This document shows, piece after piece, positions 1 to 5,763 of a DNA stretch of 5,763 nt. The notes beneath the pieces were generated by a model, which saw nothing but the letters and a program-made list of their open reading frames with translations, was not told the origin of the DNA and made no database searches. Source of the stretch: Gammaproteobacteria bacterium (GTDB lineage Bacteria; Pseudomonadota; Gammaproteobacteria; Nitrosococcales; Methylophagaceae); NCBI GenBank assembly GCA_003645385.1, contig QNEY01000127.1, forward strand, positions 1 to 5,763, read 5' to 3'. The position numbers were made by a program, and so were the translations under genes. Every line of letters starts with the position of its first letter. The stretch's first letter is position 1.

Positions 1-733
1 AGCCAATAATGGATAACCAGATAACAGAATCAGCACGAATCAAGCGAAGATTATTGTGTAAAGACCGCCCTGTTCGGTAGCGTTGCCAGTTAAATGCTTT
101 TTTGTTAGTTGGGTGTTCAATATCTGGCAGTTGGAAAGCAAAATAGAGTTCGATCAAACTGACCAAAACAAGTATCCAGCCTAGTGGTGCGATAATTTTG
201 ATAATATCAGTTTCAGTTGTAATCGCGTGGTTGGTTAACATGCTTTCGAACAGTACCGAGAATACAAACATGCCTAATAAGATGGCTACAATCGTCGTTG
301 ATTGAACAAAGCTATTCGCCATTGCCAGATTGTTTTTCCCAGCAATTTCACGGATATAACCATATTTAGCCGGAGAGTAAAAAGTACTTTGCATGGCCAG
401 CATAAATGTCATTGCAAAGGCGAATTGAAACCAGCCTAAATAATATGAGATAGTAATGAGCAGGGTTAAAACAACGGCTCCTGCTGCTGTCCACCGCATT
501 ATTGTGGGTTTTTTGAATCGATCTGACAGCCAGCCCGATGGTGTGAATAGCAATATAAAAGGTAGCAAAATCAGGCCATTGACAATAGCGGTCAAAATTA
601 CTTGTGTTGAACCGTCATAGACTTTAAATACAGTATTTTGAATAATGATTTTATGGCCTAAATCGACAAATGCATTTAGGAAAACCATTGTTATAAATGA
701 TAAAAAACCTGTTGTTTTAAGAAGTGAATTCAT
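1..733 (-). CDS. MFS transporter, LplT/Aas-like, N-terminal 244 residues (3' end outside window)
   Basis: An open minus-strand frame runs from ATG at 733 to the left edge without a stop, and the C-terminus lies outside the window. The protein is strongly hydrophobic with several membrane segments: roughly residues 10–30 (containing NAFVDLGHK), 47–65, 80–98, 100–118 and 142–160, plus a further segment near 183–200. Between the second and third lies the SGWLSDRFKKP loop, which matches the MFS loop 2–3 signature (G-x-x-x-D-R). The motif FYSPAKYGYIRE followed by NLAMANSFVQSTTIVAILLG closely recalls the SPAKYG and A-N-x-x-x-E-x-S-T-I-A-A-I-L-L-G region of LplT, the lysophospholipid flippase. From family knowledge, such domains occur alone (LplT) or fused to PlsC acyltransferase and acyl-ACP synthetase domains (Aas type). 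Which form this is cannot be seen here. The likely role is lysophospholipid transport across the inner membrane. No clear Shine-Dalgarno precedes the ATG. An in-frame TGA lies nine codons upstream with no alternative start between them. The usp stop lies 48 bp upstream on the same strand, so co-transcription is plausible. Confidence 0.8.
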   Translation of the reverse strand, partial: MNSLLKTTGFLSFITMVFLNAFVDLGHKIIIQNTVFKVYDGSTQVILTAIVNGLILLPFILLFTPSGWLSDRFKKPTIMRWTAAGAVVLTLLITISYYLGWFQFAFAMTFMLAMQSTFYSPAKYGYIREIAGKNNLAMANSFVQSTTIVAILLGMFVFSVLFESMLTNHAITTETDIIKIIAPLGWILVLVSLIELYFAFQLPDIEHPTNKKAFNWQRYRTGRSLHNNLRLIRADSVIWLSIIG

Positions 734-781
734 TTTTAGCTTGTTGAAGGTGAGTGTTCACTATTCACGAAAGGAATTAAA

Positions 782-1225
782 TTATTTGTCTGAAAGTCTT
801 ACTGCCAGTACATCACATTGAGCATGATGCAAAACAGCATTAGCGGTCGAACCCAGTAGTAATTTAATGCCATGACGACCGTGAGAACCTATCACAATAA
901 GATCAGCATTATTTTCTTGGGCTAAACGAACAATATCATGGTTCGGACTGCCAAATTCTACCCATTGGTTTTCAACTGGAATAGTCAGTTTATTACTCAT
1001 TGCGAGGATTTGTTTTTTGCCAGATTCAAGTAGTGCATCACGCATATCAATATCGACACTGATCATTGGTTCATAAGCAAAATCAGTGATAGGGTAATCT
1101 TCAATGATGTGGCAAATGCTGAGTTTGGCCTGATAACGTTGTGCCAATTCCTGAGCCCTTGCTGTGACCTGTTGCCCATGATCTGAAAAGTCTGCAGCAA
1201 TCAGGATGTGTTGATAGTTAGCCAT
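782..1225 (-). CDS. Universal stress protein, UspA family
   Basis: This is a single-domain Usp of 147 residues, the usual size for the family (about 140–150). The N-terminus MANYQHILIAADFS gives the first beta strand with the conserved Asp that contacts nucleotide in ATP-binding Usps. The C-terminal part, DLIVIGSHGRHG followed by LLLGSTANAVLHHAQCDVLAVR, is the nucleotide-binding loop. It has G-x2-G, then eight residues, then GST; the textbook pattern has nine. As I recall it, the shorter version is common in proteobacterial UspA-like proteins. Usps are cytoplasmic, usually dimeric, and induced by starvation and other stresses; the exact biochemical role of this one cannot be read from sequence. 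I chose ATG at 1225. A TTG two codons upstream (1231) is also possible, because a strong AGGAGG lies only 5 nt before the TTG and 10 nt before the ATG. The gene follows trxB by about 58 bp on the same strand and precedes the transporter by 48 bp. Confidence 0.93.
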   Translation of the reverse strand: MANYQHILIAADFSDHGQQVTARAQELAQRYQAKLSICHIIEDYPITDFAYEPMISVDIDMRDALLESGKKQILAMSNKLTIPVENQWVEFGSPNHDIVRLAQENNADLIVIGSHGRHGIKLLLGSTANAVLHHAQCDVLAVRLSDK

Positions 1226-1235
1226 AAACAATAGT

Positions 1236-1242
1236 CCTCCTT
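1236..1242 (-). promoter_or_regulatory. Strong ribosome-binding site of usp
   Basis: The minus strand reads AAGGAGG, a full anti-16S match. It lies 5 nt from a TTG (1231) and 10 nt from the in-frame ATG (1225), so it could serve either start. I prefer the ATG because Usp N-termini normally begin just before the first beta strand. Confidence 0.7.
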
Positions 1243-1252
1243 AAACGAAAGA

Positions 1253-1272
1253 GGGCAGTTTGATAACCACCC
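1253..1272 (-). terminator. Hairpin after trxB; possible weak terminator or processing stem
   Basis: Read on the minus strand, GGGTGGTT–ATCA–AACTGCCC can form an 8-bp RNA stem (two of the pairs are G-U) with a 4-nt loop, starting 11 nt after the trxB stop codon. It is followed by UCUUUCGUUU rather than a clean U-tract, so it is at best a leaky terminator, or a stem that separates trxB and usp transcript levels. The wobbles become A·C mismatches on the plus strand, so the fold favours the direction of the genes. It sits 10 nt before the usp Shine-Dalgarno. Confidence 0.3.
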
Positions 1273-1283
1273 TTTTTGTAGAT

Positions 1284-2222
1284 TTATTTTGCACTTTCCA
1301 AAAAGCGTTCAGCATCCAATGCTGCCATACAGCCTGCACCAGCAGACGTCACCGCTTGGCGATAAATTGGATCAGATACATCTCCAGCAGCAAATACGCC
1401 AGGAACACTGGTTTGAGTGCCTTTCAGAAGAGTGATGTAGCCGTGCTCCATTGCCAGTTGGTCGGTGAAAATGTCAGTATTAGGTTTATGACCAATCGCA
1501 ATAAACACCCCTTGTACATTTACTTCTTGGGTATCACCATTTTCCGTACTTTTAACTCGCAGAGCTGTGACACCTGCTTCATCCCCCAAAACTTCATCAA
1601 GCTGGTGATTCCATAAAATATCGACATTGCCTTCTTCTGCTTTTTTCAGTAGTTGAGCACTAAGGATTTTCTCTGATCGAAATGAGTCGCGACGATGAAT
1701 AACTGTTACTTTAGAGGCAATATTGGATAGGTATAAAGCTTCTTCGACAGCAGTATTGCCACCACCGACCACAGCCACGGGTTGGTTTTTGTAGAAAAAA
1801 CCATCACAGGTCGCACATGCTGAAACCCCACGACCTTTGAAGTCTTCTTCAGATTCGAGACCTAAATACATGGCAGAGGCGCCAGTGGCAATGATCAAGG
1901 CATCACAAGTGTATTCACCTGCATCGCCAATAAGGCGAAAGGGACGCTGGCTAAGATCGGTTGTATGAATGTGATCAAAAACAATTTCGGTACCAAAGCG
2001 TTCTGCATGACGTTGCATGCGTTGCATTAATTCAGGACCTTCTACACCTTGATCGTCACCAGGCCAGTTATCTACATCAGTAGTAGTGGTTAGTTGACCA
2101 CCTTGTTCAATACCAGTAATTAATACAGGTTCAAGTGCAGCACGTGCTGCATAAACAGCTGCAGTGTAACCGGCTGGGCCAGAACCCAGAATGAGTAAGC
2201 GACAATGTTTACTGTCAGCCAT
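1284..2222 (-). CDS. trxB: Thioredoxin reductase (NADPH)
   Basis: TrxB is a cytoplasmic FAD flavoenzyme that passes electrons from NADPH to oxidised thioredoxin, and so supports ribonucleotide reductase, peroxiredoxins and thiol repair. The 312-residue length fits the low-molecular-weight bacterial class (about 310–320). Motifs in order: the FAD dinucleotide-binding GSGPAG at residues 13–18; the GGQL and NWPG segments near 41–55; the IIATGA motif at 110–115; the redox-active CATC at 136–139, followed by DGFF; the NADPH-binding GGGNTA at 153–158; the HRR that recognises the NADPH 2'-phosphate at 176–178; and the C-terminal FAD motif GVFAAGDVSDP at 275–285, followed by RQAVTSAGAGCMAAL. All catalytic residues are present. 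I chose ATG at 2222 because a GGAG lies 8 nt upstream; a TTG at 2252 would add ten residues unlike the family N-terminus. The gene is divergent from ftsK and first of a likely trxB–usp–transporter series. Confidence 0.97.
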   Translation of the reverse strand: MADSKHCRLLILGSGPAGYTAAVYAARAALEPVLITGIEQGGQLTTTTDVDNWPGDDQGVEGPELMQRMQRHAERFGTEIVFDHIHTTDLSQRPFRLIGDAGEYTCDALIIATGASAMYLGLESEEDFKGRGVSACATCDGFFYKNQPVAVVGGGNTAVEEALYLSNIASKVTVIHRRDSFRSEKILSAQLLKKAEEGNVDILWNHQLDEVLGDEAGVTALRVKSTENGDTQEVNVQGVFIAIGHKPNTDIFTDQLAMEHGYITLLKGTQTSVPGVFAAGDVSDPIYRQAVTSAGAGCMAALDAERFLESAK

Positions 2223-2230
2223 ATTTTGCT

Positions 2231-2234
2231 CTCC
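2231..2234 (-). promoter_or_regulatory. Ribosome-binding site fixing the trxB start
   Basis: The minus strand reads GGAG 8 nt before the ATG at 2222. This supports that ATG over the in-frame TTG at 2252, which would place the site inside the coding region. Confidence 0.65.
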
Positions 2235-2309
2235 AAAAGGTAAATTTAACAATTAGTGCTAGATTACCCACAGATGTTCATTTGGTAAAGTATGACTGTT
2301 GAAAAGCTG

Positions 2310-2318
2310 TGTTAAAAT
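2310..2318 (+). promoter_or_regulatory. Candidate extended -10 promoter for ftsK
   Basis: TGTTAAAAT has the TGn extension directly before TAAAAT, a 5/6 match to the sigma-70 -10 hexamer. Extended -10 promoters can work without a good -35, and none is seen at the usual spacing; the nearest, TATGAC at 2291–2296, is weak. Transcription would start near 2325, giving a leader of about 30 nt before the TTG at 2356. This is a pattern match only. Confidence 0.35.
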
Positions 2319-2355
2319 AACTCGCTAATTTGTTGGATCAACTGGAAATATTACA

Positions 2356-4653
2356 TTGGCTCAGGCAACACGAGTAAAGAAAAAAGACAATCAACAAGTC
2401 ATGTCGAGCGCCATTGGCTTTCGTTTACGCGAAGCAGCATTGATCTTATCACTGGCATTGGCAGGTTATTTGTTGTTGTCGTTATGGTCATATCAACCTA
2501 CTGATCCAGGGTGGTCAACGACCGGAATGAATGACATTGTAGCCAATCGGGGCGGTATCGTTGGTGCGTGGCTAGCAGATAGCTTGTTATATGGCTTTGG
2601 ATTCCCAGCTTATTTATCACCTTTAATGCTGGCGTTTAGTGGCTGGCTATTATTTAGTTGGGGTAAAACGGCTGACTCTGAAGGCGCTTTACATTTCTGG
2701 ATAATAAAAGCAATTGGTTTAATGATGGCTCTGGCTGCTGCCAGTGGTCTATCAACCTTAAGCCTTGCATCTTATGCTGAATTATTACCACTTGGAGCTG
2801 GTGGTGTCTTAGGCGAAGTGGTCGGTAATGGTTTTGTGGCAATATTTGGTGCATCTGGAACCACGTTATTGCTTTTAGCAGTATTGTTAACGGGTGTCAC
2901 TTTGTTTACGGGTTTATCGTGGTTAATGGTGATTGATCGTATTGGTGCAATTGTCATGATGGCTATGACATATATCACTCGTAAACTTCGAGAGTTAAAA
3001 GTCCAGCTCGCAACTAAGCAAGTTAAACAACGCCGTGAAGACACCTTTCGTGAACAAAATGAGAAAATACAACAGCGTGCCAAGGTACGTGTAGAACCCA
3101 CTATTCAAGTTGCTGAACCTAGTAAGCGTGAGGAAAAAGAACGGCAAGTACTATTATTTGAAGCATCTGAAGATGGGGCTATGCCTGCATTGGCATTGCT
3201 TGATATGCCTCAAGAAAGTAAAGGTGGTTACAGTGAAGAGGTTCTGCAAGCCTTATCTCGCCAAGTGGAGCTTAAGCTAAAAGATTTTGGTGTTGAGGTG
3301 CAGGTAGTAGAAGTGCAGCCTGGCCCAGTTGTGACACGTTTTGAATTGCAGCCTGCTCCAGGTATAAAAGTAAGCCGGATTAGTGGGCTAGCAAAAGATC
3401 TAGCGCGTGCTTTATCGCTTAGTAGTGTGCGGGTAGTGGAAGTGATCCCGGGTAAACCTGTTGTTGGTCTGGAAATTCCTAATGAGAACAGAGATATCGT
3501 ACGTCTGCGTGAGATCTTGGGTTGTGCAGATTATGAAAATAGTAAATCTGTTTTAGAGATAGCGTTAGGTAAAGATATTGCCGGTCGTCCAGTAGTAGCT
3601 AATCTGGAAAAAATGCCACATTTGCTGGTGGCGGGTACTACCGGTTCAGGTAAGTCAGTTGCAGTTAATGCGATGATTTTAAGTTTGCTTTATAAAGCAA
3701 CGCCAGAACAAGTACGAATGATTATGGTTGATCCAAAAATGTTGGAATTATCAGTCTATGAGGATATTCCACATCTATTGACTCCCGTTGTAACCGATAT
3801 GAAAAAAGCAGCTAATGCCCTGCGTTGGTGCGTTGCTGAGATGGAACGTCGCTACCCATTAATGGCTGCATTGGGTGTCCGAAATATTGCTGGCTTCAAT
3901 AAGAAGGTCAAAGATGCAATTGATCGTGGAGAGCCGATCGTTGATCCAACTGTTGATCTGGTAGATGGAGAACCTGCACCAATTTTAGAGCCATTGCCTT
4001 TCATTGTAGTCGTTATCGATGAACTTGCTGACATGATGATGGTGGTTGGTAAGCAGGTGGAAGAATTGATTGCACGTTTGGCGCAAAAAGCACGTGCGTC
4101 GGGAATTCATTTGATCTTGGCGACCCAAAGACCATCAGTAGATGTCATCACAGGATTGATCAAGGCCAATATTCCAACTCGAATATCCTTTCAGGTGTCT
4201 TCTCGAATTGATTCACGCACGATTCTGGATCAAATGGGAGCCGAGCAACTATTAGGGCAGGGCGATATGCTGTATCTGGCACCTGGTACAGGTTTGCCTG
4301 AACGAATACATGGTGCTTTTGTTGATGATCATGAAGTACATCAAGTAGTTGAGTTCATAAAGAAAAATGCTCAACCTAATTATCTTGAGGAAATTACCCA
4401 AGATCAATCGAATGATGGTGATATGGCAATAGCTGATGTTAGTGATGCTGAATCAGATCCTTTATATGATCAGGCAGTGCAAATTGTGACCGAATCACGT
4501 CGTGCCTCTGTGTCAGGAGTGCAACGGCGATTAAAAATTGGTTATAACCGTGCTGCAAGGATAGTTGAGGCCATGGAAGCTGCGGGTGTAGTATCGGCAA
4601 TGCAAGGCAATGGTGGTCGTGAGGTGTTAGCACCAGCTCCTAGGGGAGACTAG
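2356..4653 (+). CDS. ftsK: DNA translocase FtsK
   Basis: FtsK is a septum-anchored hexameric ATPase that pumps chromosomal DNA and activates XerCD recombination at dif; its N-terminus also takes part in the divisome. The 765 residues contain a basic start (RVKKKD), then four membrane segments at about 27–45, 79–102, 115–137 and 165–190 (FtsK_4TM, with WSYQPTDPGWS at 44–54). A short charged linker (about 215–290) follows, then the alpha domain (about 290–390, with VTRFELQPAPGIKVSRI). The RecA-like beta motor has Walker A GTTGSGKS at 427–434 and Walker B VVVIDE ending at D555–E556. The C-terminal winged-helix gamma domain (about 702–765, with SGVQRRLKIGYNRAARIVEAMEAAG) reads KOPS polarity sequences. 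The protein is far shorter than E. coli FtsK (about 1,330 residues) because the long Pro/Gln linker is absent, as in SpoIIIE and pseudomonad FtsK. The start is TTG at 2356: a stop lies upstream in frame at 2326, with no ATG between. ATG at 2401 is an alternative that has no Shine-Dalgarno and loses the basic N-terminus. Confidence 0.97.
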   Translation: MAQATRVKKKDNQQVMSSAIGFRLREAALILSLALAGYLLLSLWSYQPTDPGWSTTGMNDIVANRGGIVGAWLADSLLYGFGFPAYLSPLMLAFSGWLLFSWGKTADSEGALHFWIIKAIGLMMALAAASGLSTLSLASYAELLPLGAGGVLGEVVGNGFVAIFGASGTTLLLLAVLLTGVTLFTGLSWLMVIDRIGAIVMMAMTYITRKLRELKVQLATKQVKQRREDTFREQNEKIQQRAKVRVEPTIQVAEPSKREEKERQVLLFEASEDGAMPALALLDMPQESKGGYSEEVLQALSRQVELKLKDFGVEVQVVEVQPGPVVTRFELQPAPGIKVSRISGLAKDLARALSLSSVRVVEVIPGKPVVGLEIPNENRDIVRLREILGCADYENSKSVLEIALGKDIAGRPVVANLEKMPHLLVAGTTGSGKSVAVNAMILSLLYKATPEQVRMIMVDPKMLELSVYEDIPHLLTPVVTDMKKAANALRWCVAEMERRYPLMAALGVRNIAGFNKKVKDAIDRGEPIVDPTVDLVDGEPAPILEPLPFIVVVIDELADMMMVVGKQVEELIARLAQKARASGIHLILATQRPSVDVITGLIKANIPTRISFQVSSRIDSRTILDQMGAEQLLGQGDMLYLAPGTGLPERIHGAFVDDHEVHQVVEFIKKNAQPNYLEEITQDQSNDGDMAIADVSDAESDPLYDQAVQIVTESRRASVSGVQRRLKIGYNRAARIVEAMEAAGVVSAMQGNGGREVLAPAPRGD
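4255..4262 (+). other. KOPS-type octamer GGGCAGGG inside ftsK
   Basis: This is a perfect match to the E. coli FtsK-orienting polar sequence GGGNAGGG. It is in the coding direction and encodes Gly-Gln-Gly of the conserved LGQGDM segment, so protein constraint alone may explain it. I saw no other copy on either strand. One hit in a window this size is close to chance expectation. Confidence 0.3.
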
Positions 4654-4655
4654 GT

Positions 4656-4739
4656 ATGTTTTTCGATTATTCGAAAGTAGTGAGCAACAATTTAGTAAAG
4701 TCAGTTGTCGAACAGGTGCAAAGAGTCATCGTGACTTAA
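4656..4739 (+). CDS. Possible 27-residue small protein or leader peptide between ftsK and lolA
   Basis: An ATG two nucleotides after the ftsK stop opens a 27-codon frame ending in TAA at 4737–4739, 21 nt before the lolA ATG. It is preceded by GGGGAG at 4643–4648 with a 7-nt spacer, a better ribosome-binding site than those of ftsK or lolA. The peptide begins MFFDYSKVVSNNLVK and ends VQRVIVT. It is mildly amphipathic, with no signal peptide and no family I recognise. It could be a small protein, a coupling or leader peptide for lolA, or a chance frame; the Shine-Dalgarno-like bases also encode the end of FtsK (RGD), so they may be incidental. Function unknown. Confidence 0.25.
   Translation: MFFDYSKVVSNNLVKSVVEQVQRVIVT
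4661..4676 (+). repeat. Short perfect inverted repeat after ftsK
   Basis: TTTCGA–TTAT–TCGAAA forms a 6-bp stem with a 4-nt loop, 7 nt after the ftsK stop and inside the first codons of the small ORF at 4656. It is AT-rich and has no following U-tract, so a terminator is unlikely. It may be an mRNA processing or stability stem, or chance. Confidence 0.3.
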
Positions 4740-4760
4740 TGGAATAATTGGAATATTTGT

Positions 4761-5402
4761 ATGACAGCTAAAAAATTATTGCGGTATTTTGTTGCTATAG
4801 CGGTGATGTTATTGCCTTTCTCGCTCATAGCTGCTGGCTCAGCAACAGAAAAATTAAATATTTTTGTACAAACAGTAGTCACCTTTAAAGCCAACTTTAA
4901 GCAGATGGTATTGGATCCAGATGGCAAATTGATGGAGGAAGCTGAGGGTAAGTTTGCGCTGGAGCGTCCGGGTAAATTTCGCTGGGATTATTCGCAACCC
5001 TATCCTCAGCATATCGTTGCTGATGGAGAACGGATCTGGTTTTATGATGTTGACCTAGAACAGGTTACCGTTAAATCTCAACTGGAAGCACTTGTAGACA
5101 CGCCTGCAACTTTATTGTCTGGTGAAAGTATGCCGGAAGATAAATACATACTTACCGATATACCATCTGAAGATGGTATGTTGTGGGTAGAGCTTGTCCC
5201 CAAAGATGTAGAATCTAATTTCCAAACTGTAACATTAGCATTTGACCAACAGGGCTTGCGACAAATGATAATGAGAGATAGTTTTGATCAACGAACTCGA
5301 TTGGTCTTTAGTCAGCAAGAAGAAAACACTGTTCTGGCAGATGACGAATTTGTATTTATACCACCAGAAGGCATTGATGTTGTAGGTGAGACTGGTCTGT
5401 GA
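4761..5402 (+). CDS. lolA: Outer-membrane lipoprotein carrier protein LolA
   Basis: LolA is the periplasmic chaperone that takes mature lipoproteins from the LolCDE ABC transporter in the inner membrane and passes them to LolB at the outer membrane. The 213-residue precursor fits the family (about 200–210). Residues 1–25 are a Sec signal peptide: KK/R basic start, hydrophobic core FVAIAVMLLPFSLIAA, with cleavage somewhere between residues 24 and 28. The mature part has the LolA pattern: FKANFKQMVLDPDGK; then the ERPGKFRWDY motif, where R69 corresponds to the Arg (R43 of mature E. coli LolA) that helps control the hydrophobic lid; then ADGERIWFYDVDLEQVTV, and a C-terminal FVFIPPEGIDVV. The start is ATG at 4761 with only a weak GGA 8 nt upstream. 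It lies 107 bp after ftsK with no convincing terminator, so read-through is likely. Its stop overlaps the rarA start. Confidence 0.95.
   Translation: MTAKKLLRYFVAIAVMLLPFSLIAAGSATEKLNIFVQTVVTFKANFKQMVLDPDGKLMEEAEGKFALERPGKFRWDYSQPYPQHIVADGERIWFYDVDLEQVTVKSQLEALVDTPATLLSGESMPEDKYILTDIPSEDGMLWVELVPKDVESNFQTVTLAFDQQGLRQMIMRDSFDQRTRLVFSQQEENTVLADDEFVFIPPEGIDVVGETGL
5384..5390 (+). promoter_or_regulatory. Ribosome-binding site for rarA inside lolA
   Basis: AGGTGAG lies 8 nt before the GTG at 5399 and within the last codons of lolA. It supports that GTG over the TTG two codons later and suggests that rarA translation is coupled to lolA. Confidence 0.55.
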
Positions 5403-5763
5403 GTTTGTTTGACAATGTTGATGACCTGACGGGACGACCACTTGCAGATCGGATGCGACCAGCATCCCTGGATGGCTACATTGGTCAAAAACATTTATTA
5501 GCTGACGGTAAACCATTACGACAAGCAATATCCTCTGGTCATCCTCATTCAATGATTTTCTGGGGGCCTCCCGGTACAGGTAAAACTACATTAGGCAAAT
5601 TGATTGCTGGCTATTGTGATATGGAATTTATCACGATTTCGGCAGTATTAGCCGGTGTGAAAGATGTTCGTGCTGCGGTAGCGAGAGCACAGCAGTTACA
5701 ACAAGAACAAGGTCGTCGTACTTTGTTATTTGTTGATGAGGTGCATCGCTTTAACAAATCACA
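5399..5763 (+). CDS. rarA: Replication-associated recombination protein A, N-terminal 121 residues (3' end outside window)
   Basis: RarA (MgsA; WRNIP1/Mgs1 family) is a AAA+ ATPase related to the clamp-loader ATPases and to RuvB. It acts at stalled replication forks and binds SSB. The start is GTG at 5399, sharing GTGA with the lolA stop, which gives a 4-nt overlap. The visible part follows the E. coli protein closely: PLADRMRPASLDGYIGQKHLL at residues 14–34, HSMIFWGPPGTGKTT with Walker A GPPGTGKT at 56–63, the ISAVLAGVKDVRAAVARA helix region at 80–97, and Walker B LLFVDEVHRFNKS at 109–121. The frame runs off the right edge, so sensor motifs, the tetramerisation region and the usual total length of about 440 residues cannot be checked. 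RuvB and DnaX are excluded because the N-terminal RPxxLDxYIGQxHLL and the VDEVHRFNK wording are specific to RarA. In relatives serS often follows. Confidence 0.95.
   Translation, partial: MSLFDNVDDLTGRPLADRMRPASLDGYIGQKHLLADGKPLRQAISSGHPHSMIFWGPPGTGKTTLGKLIAGYCDMEFITISAVLAGVKDVRAAVARAQQLQQEQGRRTLLFVDEVHRFNKS

Larger units (their letters stand above)
2223..2355. promoter_or_regulatory. Divergent intergenic region between trxB and ftsK
   Basis: These 133 bp must hold the leftward trxB promoter, and probably one for ftsK. No tRNA, small gene or strong terminator is visible. For trxB I see only weak candidates on the minus strand. One is a TGTTAAATT extended -10 at 2243–2251, which would leave a leader of only about 14 nt. 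The other is CATACT at 2289–2294 with TTAACA at 2310–2315, whose 15-nt spacing is short and which overlaps the proposed ftsK -10. A short inverted repeat, GTTG–GAT–CAAC, sits at 2332–2342 just before the ftsK start. In enterobacteria lrp precedes ftsK; there is no lrp here. Confidence 0.5.

Noticed and set aside
750..768. Imperfect inverted repeat between usp and the transporter gene, with AGTGTTCACT at its core (753–762)
   Set aside because: The arms are short, with G-U pairs on the plus strand and mismatches on the transcribed minus strand, and no U-tract follows. It is not convincing as a terminator or operator.
1260..1616. 118-codon plus-strand ORF opposite trxB
   Set aside because: It is antisense to the conserved 3' half of trxB, has no recognisable domain, and shows the composition expected of a shadow frame.
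2654..3101. Two overlapping minus-strand ORFs opposite the membrane domain of ftsK
   Set aside because: Both are antisense to a clear FtsK coding region and have no family features.
2356..4653. FtsK read as truncated because it is much shorter than the E. coli protein
   Set aside because: All domains (4TM, alpha, beta, gamma) are present. Only the long linker is absent, which is normal in many bacteria.
4724..4736. AGTCA–TCG–TGACT small inverted repeat before lolA
   Set aside because: A 5-bp stem with a 3-nt loop is within chance expectation, and no terminator or operator context is visible.
4743..4748. AATAAT as a -10 box for a separate lolA promoter
   Set aside because: No -35 lies at suitable spacing, and the start point would fall almost on the lolA ATG. 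Read-through from ftsK is simpler.
5235..5552. 105-codon minus-strand ORF across the lolA/rarA junction
   Set aside because: It crosses two well-supported plus-strand genes and resembles no known protein.

Overview
The window looks like an ordinary chromosomal core segment of a gammaproteobacterium. The evidence is the run ftsK–lolA–rarA, which has the same order as the classical enterobacterial ftsK–lolA–rarA–serS block, with a thioredoxin reductase gene next to it. Protein motifs match gammaproteobacterial families closely, and coding DNA is moderately AT-leaning throughout. I cannot name the genus. No rRNA, tRNA, CRISPR array, insertion sequence or phage gene is visible.

Layout: two divergent blocks meet at a 133-bp intergenic region (about 2223–2355). 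Leftward, on the minus strand, are trxB (thioredoxin reductase), a universal stress protein gene (usp), and the first 244 codons of a membrane transporter related to the LplT/Aas lysophospholipid-transport branch of the major facilitator superfamily, which runs off the left edge. Rightward, on the plus strand, are ftsK (DNA translocase of the division septum), lolA (periplasmic lipoprotein carrier) and the first 121 codons of rarA (clamp-loader-like AAA+ ATPase), which runs off the right edge. Intergenic gaps are short (58, 48, 133 and 107 bp, plus a 4-bp overlap of lolA and rarA), and no stretch over 300 bp lacks a gene.

Functionally, the right block joins late chromosome segregation (FtsK), outer-membrane lipoprotein delivery (LolA) and replication-fork maintenance (RarA), and probably forms one operon with translational coupling at lolA/rarA. 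The left block joins cytoplasmic thiol redox control (TrxB), a general stress protein (Usp) and, if the transporter call is right, lysophospholipid uptake or recycling.

I found no undescribed multi-gene system. The items most worth a second look are small: a 27-codon ORF with a strong ribosome-binding site between ftsK and lolA, a perfect KOPS-type octamer inside ftsK in the same orientation as the gene, a hairpin between trxB and usp, and TTG initiation of ftsK.
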